A stretch of 37,714 nt of DNA, from assembly GCA_029937535.1 (NCBI GenBank), contig JAPYPT010000012.1:1-37714 (forward strand), read 5' to 3'. The notes beneath the pieces were generated by a model. It ran no database searches, had not been told where the DNA came from, and saw only the letters and a list, made by a program, of their open reading frames with translations. Position 1 is the stretch's first letter; every line of letters starts with the position of its first letter. The DNA is from Alphaproteobacteria bacterium (GTDB lineage Bacteria > Pseudomonadota > Alphaproteobacteria > GCA-2731375). Shown here piece by piece: positions 1 through 10,010 of the stretch. A program made the translations under genes and the position numbers.

Positions 1-1409
1 TGGCGGATAGGGAGATTGTTGGGCTGACGGCGGATAGCCGCCAGGTGCGGCCCGGCTATCTGTTCGCCGCCCTGCCCTCCAGCCTCGCCGATAGCGCTTT
101 GAACGGCGCTGACTTCGCCGACGAGGCCGTACGCCGCGGCGCGGTGGCCTTGTTGGGTCCACCCGGTCTGGCGGCCACTTTAAACACCTCCGTCGATATT
201 GCCGTCATCGAGGACAAGGAACCACGCCGCCGCCTATCCCTTCTGGCGGCGCGCTTTTTTGGCGCCCAGCCGGCGACCGTCGCCGCCGTTACGGGAACTT
301 CCGGCAAAAGTTCCATCGTCGATTTTGTCCGCCAAATTTGGCTCACCCTGGGCCGCCAGGGCGCCAGCCTGGGCACGTTGGGCGTAATCTCGGCGCCGGT
401 ACGGCGCACATTGGCGCATACCACGCCGGACCCGGTCATTCTGCACCAGGCCCTGGCGGAACTGGCCGGTGCGGGCGTGGATCATCTGGCGTTGGAGGCC
501 TCCAGCCATGGCCTCGAACAACAGCGCCTGGACGGCGTCAGGGTCAGGGCGGCCGCTTTCACCAATCTGTCCCGCGACCATCTCGACTATCACGCCGATG
601 AAGAGGCATATTTTCTCGCCAAGCTCCGTCTGTTCACGGAGGTCATGGCGAGCGGTGGCACGGCCGTATTGCCAAGTGCCTCGGATTTAACGGACCGCCT
701 GACCTTGGCTTGCCGAGACAGCGGTCATGATATCCTGAGTTTCGGCCCGGGCGGCGACATCGATCTGTTGCAATGCGAGGCGCGGGCGAGGGGTCAAAGC
801 CTGACCATCGCGGTTAAGGACCACCGGGTGAACATTGAATTGCCGTTGATCGGCGCCTTTCAGGCCGAGAACGTGCTGTGCGCCATTGCCTTGGTCATTG
901 CCTGCGGCGAGCGGGCGGAGGCTGTACTGGGCGCGGCCCGGAAACTGACCGGCGTGCCCGGCCGCCTGCAGGCGGTTGGCGGCGGCGTCTATGTGGACTA
1001 CGCCCACAAGCCCGAAGCCTTGCGCGCGGCCATCACCGCCTTGCGGCCCCATACGGCGGGGAAGTTGTACGTGGTCTTCGGCTGCGGCGGTGACCGGGAC
1101 CGGGGCAAACGGCCACAAATGGGGCGGATCGCCGCCGAACTGGCGGACAGGATCATTGTCACCGATGACAATCCGCGCAGTGAGGATCCGGACCTGATCC
1201 GAAGCGAAATACTGCAGGGCTGTCCGGGCGCGGTCGAGATTGGCGACCGGGGCCAGGCCATTGCCACGGCGATCGGCTGGCTGAGCGCCGGCGACGTTCT
1301 GATCATCGCGGGCAAGGGGCATGAAACCGGGCAGCAGGTTGCCGGCGTTACCCATCCCTTTGACGATGGCGAGGTGGCGCGCAACCTATTGCGGGGGGCA
1401 GGCGCATGA
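1..1409 (+). CDS. murE: UDP-MurNAc-tripeptide synthetase MurE (5' partial)
   Basis: Cytoplasmic Mur ligase that adds meso-diaminopimelate to UDP-MurNAc-L-Ala-D-Glu using ATP. The frame is open back to the window edge (first full codon at base 3) and reads ADREIVGLTADSRQVRPG, which is the usual MurE N-terminal domain, so the true start lies upstream and the GTG at 45 is only an internal codon. Visible motifs are the ATP-binding loop TGTSGKSS, the central-domain stretch EASSHGLEQQR, and near the C-terminus TDDNPRSEDP. The DNPR motif is the known marker for meso-diaminopimelate rather than lysine specificity. The loop has Ser where many homologues have Asn and Thr (GTNGKT), a conservative variant. 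The stop codon overlaps the murF start as ATGA, pointing to coupled translation at the head of the visible dcw operon. Confidence 0.97.
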   Translation, partial: ADREIVGLTADSRQVRPGYLFAALPSSLADSALNGADFADEAVRRGAVALLGPPGLAATLNTSVDIAVIEDKEPRRRLSLLAARFFGAQPATVAAVTGTSGKSSIVDFVRQIWLTLGRQGASLGTLGVISAPVRRTLAHTTPDPVILHQALAELAGAGVDHLALEASSHGLEQQRLDGVRVRAAAFTNLSRDHLDYHADEEAYFLAKLRLFTEVMASGGTAVLPSASDLTDRLTLACRDSGHDILSFGPGGDIDLLQCEARARGQSLTIAVKDHRVNIELPLIGAFQAENVLCAIALVIACGERAEAVLGAARKLTGVPGRLQAVGGGVYVDYAHKPEALRAAITALRPHTAGKLYVVFGCGGDRDRGKRPQMGRIAAELADRIIVTDDNPRSEDPDLIRSEILQGCPGAVEIGDRGQAIATAIGWLSAGDVLIIAGKGHETGQQVAGVTHPFDDGEVARNLLRGAGA

Positions 1410-2839
1410 CCGCCGCCATTCTTTGGCGCGCCGCCGAGGCGGCGGCTGCGGTCAATGCCGAGGCGGACGGCAATTGGGATGCCACCGGCGTTTCCATTGA
1501 CAGCCGCACGGTTCAGGCCGGCGATCTATTCGTCGCGATCCAGGGTCCGAACTTCGACGGCCACCGCTTCGTGGCCGATGCCCTGGCCCGTGGCGCCGTG
1601 GCCGCCATGGTTAGTGAACCACCCAGTGATATCGCGGCTGATGCGCCCTTGTTGATGGTGCCCGATACCCTGGCAGGGTTAGAGGCTTTGGGCCGGGCCG
1701 CCCGCGCGCGGGGTTCCGCCCGCATCGTCGCCGTGACCGGCAGCGTCGGCAAAACCGGCACCAAGGAGGCGCTTGCCCAGGCCTTGGCGCGGGGCGCCCC
1801 CACCCATGCCTCCAAAGGTAATTTGAACAATCACTGGGGCGCGCCGTTGAGTCTGGCCAGGATGCCCAGCACCACGGCATTTGGTGTGTTTGAGCTGGGC
1901 ATGAACCATTCGGGCGAGATCGGCCCCCTTAGCCGCATGGTCCGCCCCAATGTGGCCATCATCACCAATGTTGAGCCGGTGCACCTGGAATTCTTCTCTT
2001 CGTTAAGCGAGATCGCCGATGCCAAGGCGGAAATTTTCGCCGGGCTGGAACCCGACGGCGTGGCGATCTTGAACCGGGACAATGCACACTTTGGACATTT
2101 GGCGGCCGCCGCCAAGGCCGCCGGTGTCGGTCGGGTGATTTCCTTCGGCGCCCATGAAGACGCCGATGCGCGTTTGATCGGTCTGGCCCAACACCCCACG
2201 TGCAACTGCATCTCCGCCGATATTGATGGTCAGGCCGTGACCTACAAGGTCGGTGCGCCGGGCCGTCATTGGGCCATCAACAGCCTGGCCGTGCTGGCAG
2301 CCGTGCGCGCCCTGGATGCCGATCTTGGTTTGGCCGCCCTGACCTTGGCCGAGGTTTCCCCGCCCAAGGGACGGGGCGAACGCCACCGTATCGAAATCGG
2401 CGACGGCAGCTTGTTGATTATCGATGAAAGCTATAACGCCTCGCCCGTGGCCATGACCGCCGCCCTGGAAACCTTGGGCGCGGTTGAGGTCGAACCCCTG
2501 GGCCGGCGTATCGCCGTGTTGGGGGACATGCTGGAACTGGGCGCGACGGCGCCGGAACTTCATGCCGGCCTGGCCCCGGCCCTGGAAGCCGCCGGCGTCG
2601 ATCTGGTTCTGGCCTGTGGACCCCATATGGCCCGTTTGTTCGAGGCTCTGCCCAAACATAGGCGTGGTGCCTACGAGGCAACATCGGCACAGCTGTTGCC
2701 CCGTGTCGAGGCCACGGTCAGGGCCGGCGATACGGTTCTGGTCAAGGGCTCGCTGGGTCTGGATATGGCGCCGATCGTTCAGGCCTTGCGCGGCCTTGGA
2801 CCGGTAGTCGATGCCGCCTCATCCGTGGCGAGAGGGTAG
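1406..2839 (+). CDS. murF: UDP-MurNAc-tripeptide--D-Ala-D-Ala ligase MurF
   Basis: Adds the D-Ala-D-Ala dipeptide to UDP-MurNAc-tripeptide, finishing the soluble pentapeptide precursor in the cytoplasm. The 477-residue product has the family's usual length and three-domain order. The N-terminal domain contains SIDSRTVQAGDLFVAI, the ATP loop reads TGSVGKTGTKE, and the C-terminal domain contains DESYNASPVAM, all typical of MurF. The ATG at 1406 overlaps the murE stop (ATGA), which fixes the start. The next gene, mraY, begins 9 bases after the stop, so this is an internal gene of the dcw operon. Its substrate D-Ala-D-Ala is made by Ddl, encoded 7 kb downstream in the same run. Confidence 0.97.
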   Translation: MTAAILWRAAEAAAAVNAEADGNWDATGVSIDSRTVQAGDLFVAIQGPNFDGHRFVADALARGAVAAMVSEPPSDIAADAPLLMVPDTLAGLEALGRAARARGSARIVAVTGSVGKTGTKEALAQALARGAPTHASKGNLNNHWGAPLSLARMPSTTAFGVFELGMNHSGEIGPLSRMVRPNVAIITNVEPVHLEFFSSLSEIADAKAEIFAGLEPDGVAILNRDNAHFGHLAAAAKAAGVGRVISFGAHEDADARLIGLAQHPTCNCISADIDGQAVTYKVGAPGRHWAINSLAVLAAVRALDADLGLAALTLAEVSPPKGRGERHRIEIGDGSLLIIDESYNASPVAMTAALETLGAVEVEPLGRRIAVLGDMLELGATAPELHAGLAPALEAAGVDLVLACGPHMARLFEALPKHRRGAYEATSAQLLPRVEATVRAGDTVLVKGSLGLDMAPIVQALRGLGPVVDAASSVARG

Positions 2840-2848
2840 GGGGCGGCG

Positions 2849-3937
2849 ATGCTTTTCAATCTGCTTTATCCCTTGGCCGAGGATTTCCGGATCTTCAATC
2901 TGTTCCGCTATCTCACCTTCCGTACCGGCGCGGCGGTGATGACCGCGCTGATTATCAGCTTTATCGTCGGCCCGCCACTCATTCGCTGGTTGCGCAGCAA
3001 GCAGGGCCGGGGTCAGCCGATCCGCGATGACGGGCCGCAACGGCACATCGTCGCCAAGCAGGGCACCCCCACCATGGGCGGATTCATGATTTTGCTGGCA
3101 TTGTCGGTCTCGACCCTGCTGTGGGCCGACTTGTCCAACCAATATGTCTGGGCCGTGTTGTTGGTCACCGCCGGGTTTGGCCTGATCGGGTTTGCCGATG
3201 ACTACCTGAAGGTGACGCGGGCCAACGTGCGGGGCCTGCCCGGAAAGCTGAAACTGGTACTGGAAATTATTGTCGCGGTGGCGGCCGCTCTTTGGATCAT
3301 GTCCTTCCAGCCTGACGCCATGTCCTCCCATTTGGCGGTGCCGTTCGCCAAGAATTTGCTCATCGACATGGGGTTGTTCTTTATACCCTTCGTGGCGCTG
3401 GTCATGGTCGGGTCGTCCAACGCCGTCAATCTGACCGATGGCTTGGATGGCCTGGCGATCGGCCCCCTGATCATCGCCAGTTCCGCCTTCGCGCTGATCG
3501 CCTATCTGACAGGCAACGTGGTTTTTGCAGGTTACCTGCAGCTTCACGCCGTGCCGGGCGCCGGCGAGTTGGCGGTTTATTGCGGCGCCATGGTCGGGGC
3601 CGGTTTGGGATTCCTGTGGTTCAACGCACCGCCCGCCATGGTCTTCATGGGCGATACGGGCAGCCTGTCCCTGGGCGGGGGCCTGGGCGCCGTCGCCGTG
3701 GTGACCAAGCATGAACTGGTGCTGGCCGTGATCGGCGGATTGTTCGTGCTGGAGACGGTCTCGGTCATCGTCCAGGTAGCATCGTTCAAATTGACCGGAC
3801 GGCGGGTCTTCCGCATGGCGCCGCTGCATCATCACTACGAACAAAAGGGCTGGGCCGAACCCACCATCGTCATCCGTTTCTGGATTATCGCCGTCATTCT
3901 GGCCCTGGTCGGCCTGGCCACGTTGAAGCTGCGCTGA
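2849..3937 (+). CDS. mraY: Phospho-MurNAc-pentapeptide transferase MraY
   Basis: Polytopic inner-membrane enzyme that transfers phospho-MurNAc-pentapeptide from UDP to undecaprenyl phosphate, giving lipid I. The 362-residue protein is almost wholly hydrophobic, with about ten membrane segments. It shows the family signatures GFADDYLKV (adjacent acidic residues for magnesium binding), [24 protein letters not shown] and the cytoplasmic histidine cluster [13 protein letters not shown]. The N-terminal region ([20 protein letters not shown]) is the usual alphaproteobacterial form. A purine-rich stretch, agggggcggcg, precedes the ATG. It lies between murF and murD with gaps of 9 and 2 bases, so it is co-transcribed with the soluble Mur ligases and with murG, which acts next in the pathway. 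Confidence 0.98.
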   Translation: MLFNLLYPLAEDFRIFNLFRYLTFRTGAAVMTALIISFIVGPPLIRWLRSKQGRGQPIRDDGPQRHIVAKQGTPTMGGFMILLALSVSTLLWADLSNQYVWAVLLVTAGFGLIGFADDYLKVTRANVRGLPGKLKLVLEIIVAVAAALWIMSFQPDAMSSHLAVPFAKNLLIDMGLFFIPFVALVMVGSSNAVNLTDGLDGLAIGPLIIASSAFALIAYLTGNVVFAGYLQLHAVPGAGELAVYCGAMVGAGLGFLWFNAPPAMVFMGDTGSLSLGGGLGAVAVVTKHELVLAVIGGLFVLETVSVIVQVASFKLTGRRVFRMAPLHHHYEQKGWAEPTIVIRFWIIAVILALVGLATLKLR

Positions 3938-3939
3938 GC

Positions 3940-5358
3940 ATGATCCCGATCACCACATATAGAGATAAAAAGGTCGCCGTGTTCGGACTGGGCCGCACCG
4001 GTCTGTCGGCGGTCCGGGCGCTGGTCGCGGGCGGGGCCAGCGTACTGGTCTGGGACGACGATCCGAACCGCCGCTCGGACGCTGGGAAACTCGGCGCCAC
4101 CACCGCCCCGCCAACGGCCGAAGCCTGGCAAGGTATCGCCGCCTTGGTTTTGAGCCCCGGCGTGCCCTTGACCCACCCTCAACCCCACCCCGTGGTCGGT
4201 CTGGCGGATAGCCTCGGCGCGGAAATTCTGGGCGACGTTGAATTGTTCGCCCGCGGCCGGCCCGCAGCCACCGGTGTCGCTGGTGCCGCCCTGGCCGCCA
4301 TTACCGGCACCAATGGAAAATCCACGACGACGTCACTGTTGGCGCATATTCTCTCGGCATCGGGGCGAGAGGTGGAGGCCGGCGCCAACCTTGGCCGCCC
4401 TGTTCTGGATTTCGAGGTTTTGGGCGAGGCGGGCGTCTATGTTTTGGAGCTCTCCTCCTATCAGATCGACCTGACCACGGGACTGAGGCCCGATGTGGTG
4501 GCCCTGTTGAATATCACGCCCGATCACCTGGACCGCCACGGCGGCATGGACGGCTACATCGCGGCCAAGCGCCGGTTGCTGGACATGGCCGGCCCCGGCG
4601 CCACCCTGGTGATCGGCGTCGATGACGGCTATTCGGCGCGGATCGCCCAGGACATGGCCGCCAAGGGGTGCGAGGTCTTGGAAGTTTCCGTGCTCCGGGA
4701 GCTGGCCGCCGGCATCTTTGTCAAGGACGGCCAGTTGTTCCGTTCCGGCACCGCCACGCCGATTGCCGATCTGAACGGTATCGAGACCTTGCGCGGCGCC
4801 CATAATTGGCAGAACGCCGCCGTCGCCTTCGCCCTGGCCGAAGTGCTTGGCTTGACGCCGTCACAAATCATCCCCGGCCTTTCAAGCTATCCCGGATTGC
4901 CCCATCGCATGGAAGTGGTGGCGCGCCACGCTGGCGTGTTGTTCGTCAATGACAGCAAGGCGACCAATGCCGAGGCCGCGGCCCACGCCCTGGCGGCCTA
5001 TGACAATATTTTCTGGATCGTCGGCGGCATCGCCAAACAAGGGGGCATCGACAGCCTGGCGCCGCATTATTCCAGGATTGCCCGGGCGTTCCTGATCGGC
5101 GAGGCGGCGGACGCGTTTGCCCAAACGTTGAATGGCGTCGTTGACCATGAAATGTCCGGCGATCTGGACACCGCCGTGCAGGCCGCTCATGACGCCGCCG
5201 TGGCGAGCGGCGGCGTGGTGCTGCTGTCGCCGGCCTGCGCCAGCTTCGATCAATTCGCCAGTTTCGAGGCGCGGGGCGACCGGTTTCGCGAATTGGCACG
5301 GCACATCGTTCAGGGCGAAAATGGCAATCCGCGCCGCGTGGCGGGGGGTGCACTATGA
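3940..5358 (+). CDS. murD: UDP-MurNAc-L-alanine--D-glutamate ligase MurD
   Basis: Cytoplasmic Mur ligase that adds D-glutamate to UDP-MurNAc-L-alanine. The 472-residue product starts with a Rossmann-like UDP-binding domain (KVAVFGLGRTGLSAVRAL, about residues 10-27). The ATP loop ITGTNGKSTTTSLLAHIL follows near residue 125, then LELSSYQID and NITPDHLDRH, the typical MurD central-domain motifs, and in the last domain NDSKATNAEAAAHAL and LLSPACASFDQFASFE. All are close to consensus. The start codon comes 2 bases after the mraY stop, and the stop overlaps the ftsW start (ATGA at 5355), so it is tightly embedded in the operon. Confidence 0.97.
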   Translation: MIPITTYRDKKVAVFGLGRTGLSAVRALVAGGASVLVWDDDPNRRSDAGKLGATTAPPTAEAWQGIAALVLSPGVPLTHPQPHPVVGLADSLGAEILGDVELFARGRPAATGVAGAALAAITGTNGKSTTTSLLAHILSASGREVEAGANLGRPVLDFEVLGEAGVYVLELSSYQIDLTTGLRPDVVALLNITPDHLDRHGGMDGYIAAKRRLLDMAGPGATLVIGVDDGYSARIAQDMAAKGCEVLEVSVLRELAAGIFVKDGQLFRSGTATPIADLNGIETLRGAHNWQNAAVAFALAEVLGLTPSQIIPGLSSYPGLPHRMEVVARHAGVLFVNDSKATNAEAAAHALAAYDNIFWIVGGIAKQGGIDSLAPHYSRIARAFLIGEAADAFAQTLNGVVDHEMSGDLDTAVQAAHDAAVASGGVVLLSPACASFDQFASFEARGDRFRELARHIVQGENGNPRRVAGGAL

Positions 5359-6479
5359 TTTCCTTCGCCCGCACGGATACCTCGTTGGTCGGCCGCTGGT
5401 GGTGGACGGTGGATCGCTGGACCCTTCTGGCCATTGCCCTGTTGATCGCGATCGGCATCATTCTGACCCTGGCGGCCAGTCCGGCTGTGGCCGAAAAACT
5501 GAATTTGCAAAGCCAGCATTTCGTTTTGCGACAGGCGATTTTCCTGCCCTTGGCCATGGCGGTGATGTTCGTGGTTTCATTGATGAGCCCGCGCGGCGTA
5601 CGCCGCGTTTCCGTCGTCGGTTTGGCCGTCAGTCTGGTGCTGGTGCTGGGCACGCTGCTGTTGGGGCCCGAAATCAAGGGCGCGACACGGTGGTTGCAAT
5701 TCGCCGGGTTGTCGCTGCAACCCTCGGAATTCGTCAAGCCGTGCTTCGCCGTCGTAACCGCCTGGATGCTGGCCGAACAGCGCCGGCGGGAAGGGGTGCC
5801 GGGTGGTCTCGTCTGTTGCGTTCTCTTTGCCTTGGTGGTCTGGATGCTGGTGTCTCAGCCCGATTTCGGCATGACGGCGGTAATTTCCGTGGTCTGGTTC
5901 GGACAGTGTTTCATCGCCGGTCTGTCCATGCTTTGGGTCGGGCTGTTGGCCGTGCTGGGACTGGTGGCGGCCGTCGTGGCCTATGCTACAATTCCCCACG
6001 TGGCCAGCCGGATCGACCGTTTTCTGGACCCTGCGGGCGGCGATACATACCAGATCGACCGGGCCATGGACGCCTTTGGCCAGGGTGGTTTTCTGGGCCG
6101 GGGGCCGGGCGAGGGCATGGTCAAACGGGTGCTGCCCGATGCCCATACGGATTTTATATTCTCCGTCGCGGGCGAGGAATTCGGTCTGATCGCCTGTCTG
6201 ATCATCATCGCCTTGTTCGGTTTTATCACCTTGCGTGGCTTTGCCCGGTTGTTGCGGGAAGACGACCTGTTCGTCCTTCTCGCCGGCGCCGGCCTGCTGA
6301 CCCAGTTTGGTCTGCAGGCGGTGATCAACATCGGCGTCAACGTGAATTTGCTGCCGACCAAGGGCATGACCCTGCCATTCATCTCCTATGGCGGCTCCTC
6401 CCTGCTGGCGCTGGCCTTGGCCATGGGCATGGTATTGGCCTTGACCCGGCGGCGGCCAAAACTTGGGGGGCTGCCATGA
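5355..6479 (+). CDS. ftsW: Septal peptidoglycan glycosyltransferase FtsW
   Basis: SEDS-family integral membrane protein that polymerises lipid II at the division site together with the class B penicillin-binding protein FtsI. The 374-residue sequence has about ten hydrophobic segments and the SEDS signatures: GATRWLQFAGLSLQPSEFVK (about residues 108-127), SQPDFGM containing the conserved Asp, LPDAHTDFIFSVAGEEFG, and near the C-terminus NLLPTKGMTLPFISYGGSS. The last separates it from unrelated transporters. FtsW is preferred over RodA because the gene lies between murD and murG, the dcw position of ftsW. Both ends form ATGA overlaps with its neighbours. FtsI should be encoded upstream of this window. 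Confidence 0.96.
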   Translation: MISFARTDTSLVGRWWWTVDRWTLLAIALLIAIGIILTLAASPAVAEKLNLQSQHFVLRQAIFLPLAMAVMFVVSLMSPRGVRRVSVVGLAVSLVLVLGTLLLGPEIKGATRWLQFAGLSLQPSEFVKPCFAVVTAWMLAEQRRREGVPGGLVCCVLFALVVWMLVSQPDFGMTAVISVVWFGQCFIAGLSMLWVGLLAVLGLVAAVVAYATIPHVASRIDRFLDPAGGDTYQIDRAMDAFGQGGFLGRGPGEGMVKRVLPDAHTDFIFSVAGEEFGLIACLIIIALFGFITLRGFARLLREDDLFVLLAGAGLLTQFGLQAVINIGVNVNLLPTKGMTLPFISYGGSSLLALALAMGMVLALTRRRPKLGGLP

Positions 6480-7606
6480 ACACCCATGCGAATGGCCCCA
6501 TTATGCTGGCGGCGGGTGGTACGGGTGGTCACGTCTTCCCGGCCCAAGCCCTGGCGGCGGAGTTGGACCGGCGTGGCCGGACGGTCGATATCGTGACCGA
6601 CCGCCGCGGCGAGGATTATTCCGACCGCTTTCCCGGGCAGACCATACACCGTATTGCCGCCGCGACGCCGTCGGGGCGGACCCTTGTGGGTAAAGTGATG
6701 GCCATGGCGCGCATCGCCCAAGGCACCCTTCAGGCCCGGCGTCTGATCCGGCGGGTCGAGCCGGCGGCGGTGGTTGGTTTCGGCGGCTATCCGGCCCTGC
6801 CGACCATGCTGGCGGCCATTACCTTGTCGGTGCCACGCATGGTGCATGAACAAAATGCTATTCTGGGCAAGGCTAACCGTCTGGTCGCGGGCCGGGTCAA
6901 CGCCATCGCGACATCGTTCCCCGTGACCAAGGCGTTGCCTGAAAACGAAGACCTGCCAAAGCTGGTGACCGGCAACCCGGTTCGTGACGAGGTATTGGCC
7001 CTGGCGGCGCGGCCCTATAAGGCGCCAGAGGCGGAGCAGCCGTTTGAATTGCTGATCTTCGGCGGCAGCCAGGGCGCCCGTAGCTTTTCAGAAATTATTC
7101 CACGGGCCTTGCTGGAGCTATCCGACGAAGAACGGCGGCGGCTTCGCGTGACGCAGCAATGCCGGGCCGAAGATCTCGATATGGTCCGCTGGATCTATGA
7201 CGGCGCCGGCATCGAAGCCGAGACGGCGACGTTCTTCACCGATCTGCCGGCCCGCATGGCCACGGCCCATCTGGTTATCGCCCGCAGTGGTGCGGGCACC
7301 GTCAGTGAACTTGCCGTTGCCGGGCGGCCCAGTGTGCTGGTGCCCTATCCGCACGCCACCGACGACCATCAGACCCGGAACGCCGAAGTGTTGAGTTCCG
7401 TCGGCGGGGCCTGGGTGCTGGCCGAAGCCGAGGGGATGGCAGCCACCCTGACCACGCATCTGGCGAAACTGATGGCCGGCCCGGAACTGCTCGCCGATGC
7501 CGCCCGCGCGGCGCGGGGCAGGGGACAGCCTGATGCCGCCGCCGTGCTGGCGGATGTTGTTCTGGCGCTCGCCAATAATGAATTGCCGGGGAGGGCCCCC
7601 GGATGA
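6476..7606 (+). CDS. murG: Lipid II-forming GlcNAc transferase MurG
   Basis: Peripheral inner-membrane GT-B glycosyltransferase that moves GlcNAc from UDP-GlcNAc to lipid I, making lipid II. The start at 6476 ([11 protein letters not shown]) overlaps the ftsW stop as ATGA. The same frame is open far upstream through ftsW, but that stretch has no MurG similarity. Motifs in the 376-residue product are [16 protein letters not shown] (first glycine-rich loop), [41 protein letters not shown] (third glycine loop) and the donor-binding segment [20 protein letters not shown] followed by [14 protein letters not shown]. Length and motif order match the family. The stop overlaps murC (ATGA). Confidence 0.97.
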   Translation: MNTHANGPIMLAAGGTGGHVFPAQALAAELDRRGRTVDIVTDRRGEDYSDRFPGQTIHRIAAATPSGRTLVGKVMAMARIAQGTLQARRLIRRVEPAAVVGFGGYPALPTMLAAITLSVPRMVHEQNAILGKANRLVAGRVNAIATSFPVTKALPENEDLPKLVTGNPVRDEVLALAARPYKAPEAEQPFELLIFGGSQGARSFSEIIPRALLELSDEERRRLRVTQQCRAEDLDMVRWIYDGAGIEAETATFFTDLPARMATAHLVIARSGAGTVSELAVAGRPSVLVPYPHATDDHQTRNAEVLSSVGGAWVLAEAEGMAATLTTHLAKLMAGPELLADAARAARGRGQPDAAAVLADVVLALANNELPGRAPG

Positions 7607-9039
7607 GGACGCTACCCCTGGATATCGGGATCATCCATTTCGTCGGTATTGGCGGCATCGGCATGAGCGGCATTGCCGAAGTCATGCATAACCTTGGCTA
7701 TAAGGTACAGGGCAGCGATCAGGCGGAGGGCGCCAATGTGCTCCGCCTCCGCGAACTGGGTATCGAGGCCAAGATCGGCCATGTGCCCGAAAACCTTGGC
7801 GAGGCGCGGGTTGTGGTGATTTCGTCCGCCGTGAAATCCGACAATCCGGAAGTCATGGCGGCGCGGGAGGCCATGATCCCCGTGGTCCGCCGGGCCGAAA
7901 TGCTGGCCGAATTGATGCGTTTGAAGTGGGCCATCGCGGTCGGCGGCACCCATGGCAAGACCACCACCACCTCCATGGTCGCGGCTATTCTGGATCAGGC
8001 CGACTATGACCCGACAGTCATCAATGGCGGCATTATCAATGCCTATGGCACCAATGCCCGTCTGGGCGCCGGCGATTGGATGGTGGTGGAAGCGGACGAA
8101 AGCGACGGCAGTTTCACCAAGCTGCCCGCGACCATCGCCATCGTGACCAACATGAATCCCGAGCATCTGGATTTCTACGGCGATTTCGAAACCGAGCGCG
8201 CGGCATTCCAGACCTTTGTCGAGAACTTGCCGTTTTATGGCTTTGCCGTGATGTGCTTGGATCATCCGGAAGTTCAAGCCCTCGTCGGCCGCATCTCGGA
8301 CCGGCGCATCGTGACCTACGGCTTCTCTCCCCAGGCGGCGGTGCGCGCCGTAAACCTTGCGGCCACGCCCACGGGCATGACTTTTGATGTGGCGTTGACC
8401 GACCGGGCCAATGACCAAACCCGCATGATCGCGGGCTTCCAGTTGCCCATGCACGGCGAACATAATGTCTTGAATGCCCTGGCCGCGATCGCCGTCGGGC
8501 AGGAGATGAAGATCGCCGATGATATCCTGCTGGCCGCGCTGGCGGGGTTTGCCGGGGTCAAGCGCCGCTTTACCAGGACCGGCGAGGCGGGCGGGATTAC
8601 GGTGATCGATGATTACGGCCACCACCCGGTGGAGATTGCCGCCGTGCTGCGGGCCGCCCGCGCCGCGACCGCCGGCCGCATCGTCGCCGTTGTCCAGCCG
8701 CACCGTTACACGCGTCTGCGCGATCTGTTCGAGGAATTCTGCACCTGCTTCAACGATGCCGATACGGTCATCGTCGCCCCCGTGCACGCGGCGGGGGAAT
8801 TGGCGATCGAGGATTTTGACCGGGACGCCTTGGTCCGGGGCTTGATGGCGCGGGGCCATCGCCGGGTGCTGCCGCTGGATCAACCGGACGACCTGCCGGC
8901 CTTGATCGCGGGCGAGGCTGCGTCGGGCGATATGGTCGTCTGTCTGGGCGCGGGAACAATTTCTCTCTGGGCCAATGCCTTGCCGGCGCAATTGGCGCCG
9001 CTGGTCGCCGGACCCAAACTGGTGGGGGGCGCGGCATGA
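7603..9039 (+). CDS. murC: UDP-MurNAc--L-alanine ligase MurC
   Basis: First Mur ligase of the pathway, joining L-alanine to UDP-MurNAc in the cytoplasm. The 478-residue product opens with [20 protein letters not shown], a Rossmann-like UDP-binding fold. It carries the ATP loop [14 protein letters not shown] near residue 110, [23 protein letters not shown], and in the C-terminal domain [15 protein letters not shown] and [15 protein letters not shown], all diagnostic for MurC rather than the other Mur ligases. The ATG at 7603 overlaps the murG stop and the TGA overlaps the murB ATG, so translation is probably coupled on both sides. Confidence 0.97.
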   Translation: MRTLPLDIGIIHFVGIGGIGMSGIAEVMHNLGYKVQGSDQAEGANVLRLRELGIEAKIGHVPENLGEARVVVISSAVKSDNPEVMAAREAMIPVVRRAEMLAELMRLKWAIAVGGTHGKTTTTSMVAAILDQADYDPTVINGGIINAYGTNARLGAGDWMVVEADESDGSFTKLPATIAIVTNMNPEHLDFYGDFETERAAFQTFVENLPFYGFAVMCLDHPEVQALVGRISDRRIVTYGFSPQAAVRAVNLAATPTGMTFDVALTDRANDQTRMIAGFQLPMHGEHNVLNALAAIAVGQEMKIADDILLAALAGFAGVKRRFTRTGEAGGITVIDDYGHHPVEIAAVLRAARAATAGRIVAVVQPHRYTRLRDLFEEFCTCFNDADTVIVAPVHAAGELAIEDFDRDALVRGLMARGHRRVLPLDQPDDLPALIAGEAASGDMVVCLGAGTISLWANALPAQLAPLVAGPKLVGGAA

Positions 9040-10010
9040 TGGCGTCCCGGCAATATGACCAGACACTGCTGCCGCGTCTGCCCGTGGTACGGGGCCGCTA
9101 TGTCGAGAATGTGGACCTTGCCGGCAGCACGTGGTTCCGGGTCGGCGGTCCGGCCGACGTCGTCTTCCGCCCCGCCGATAGGGGCGATCTGGCGGCCTTT
9201 CTGAAGACCTGCCCCCGGGATATTCCGCGCACGGTGCTGGGCCTTGGTTCCAACCTGTTAATTCGGGATGGTGGCGTGCGTGGCGTGGTAATCCGCCTGG
9301 ACCGCGCCTTCAACCAGATAGACATCGAGGGCGAATTTGTCACTGCCGGCGCCGGCGTTTTGGACGTCAATCTGGCGCGGGTTTGCCGTGACGGGGGTTT
9401 GGTCGGTTTCGAATTCATGCGCGGCATTCCAGGCACGGTAGGTGGCGGGCTGCGCATGAACGGGGGCGCCTATGGCCGGGCTTTCCGCGATCTTCTGGTC
9501 TGGGCCGAGGCGGTGGACGGCCATGGCGTCAGCCATCAGGCCGGTCTGGACGAATTGGACTTGAGCTATCGGCACTGCGGCGCGCCGGAAGATTGGATCT
9601 TCACCAGGGCGCGGTTCAAGGGCGCCCAGGGCGGCCGGGATGCCATCAGTGCCCGCATGCGCGAAATCTCCCAGGCCCGCAAGGACAGCCAGCCCGTCAA
9701 TACCCGAACGGGTGGCAGTACCTTCAAGAACCCGGGCAGCGACAATCCAAACGGCGTCAAGGCGTGGGAGTTGATTGATCGGGCGGGTTGCCGCGGCCTG
9801 GTGCGCGGCGGCGCCATGGTCTCCGAACTGCATTGCAATTTTCTGATCAATACAGGCCAAGCCACCGCCGCCGATTTGGAGGCCTTGGGCGAGGAAATCC
9901 GCCGCCGGGTCCATGCCAACAGCGGTATCATGTTGCAATGGGAAATCCGCCACATCGGCGAATTCGCATCCGAAGTTGCACTGGCGCCATCTCCCGAGGT
10001 GTCGCCATGA
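9036..10010 (+). CDS. murB: UDP-N-acetylenolpyruvoylglucosamine reductase MurB
   Basis: FAD-dependent reductase that converts UDP-GlcNAc-enolpyruvate to UDP-MurNAc with NADPH, supplying the substrate of MurC. The 324-residue product has [20 protein letters not shown] and [19 protein letters not shown] (FAD-binding N-terminal part), [20 protein letters not shown], and in the C-terminal half [12 protein letters not shown] with the conserved Ser proton donor. It ends in [13 protein letters not shown], carrying the conserved Glu. The start is either of two adjacent ATGs, at 9036 or 9039; the first makes the ATGA overlap with murC seen at the other junctions. The stop overlaps ddl in the same way. 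Confidence 0.96.
   Translation: MMASRQYDQTLLPRLPVVRGRYVENVDLAGSTWFRVGGPADVVFRPADRGDLAAFLKTCPRDIPRTVLGLGSNLLIRDGGVRGVVIRLDRAFNQIDIEGEFVTAGAGVLDVNLARVCRDGGLVGFEFMRGIPGTVGGGLRMNGGAYGRAFRDLLVWAEAVDGHGVSHQAGLDELDLSYRHCGAPEDWIFTRARFKGAQGGRDAISARMREISQARKDSQPVNTRTGGSTFKNPGSDNPNGVKAWELIDRAGCRGLVRGGAMVSELHCNFLINTGQATAADLEALGEEIRRRVHANSGIMLQWEIRHIGEFASEVALAPSPEVSP

Noticed and set aside
2819-3844. Minus-strand open frame of 341 codons
   Set aside because: Antisense to mraY, with low-complexity Gln/His/Gly-rich composition and no recognisable domain.
7612-9066. Minus-strand open frame of 484 codons
   Set aside because: It lies wholly antisense to murC, which has every expected motif; long antisense frames are expected in high-GC coding DNA.
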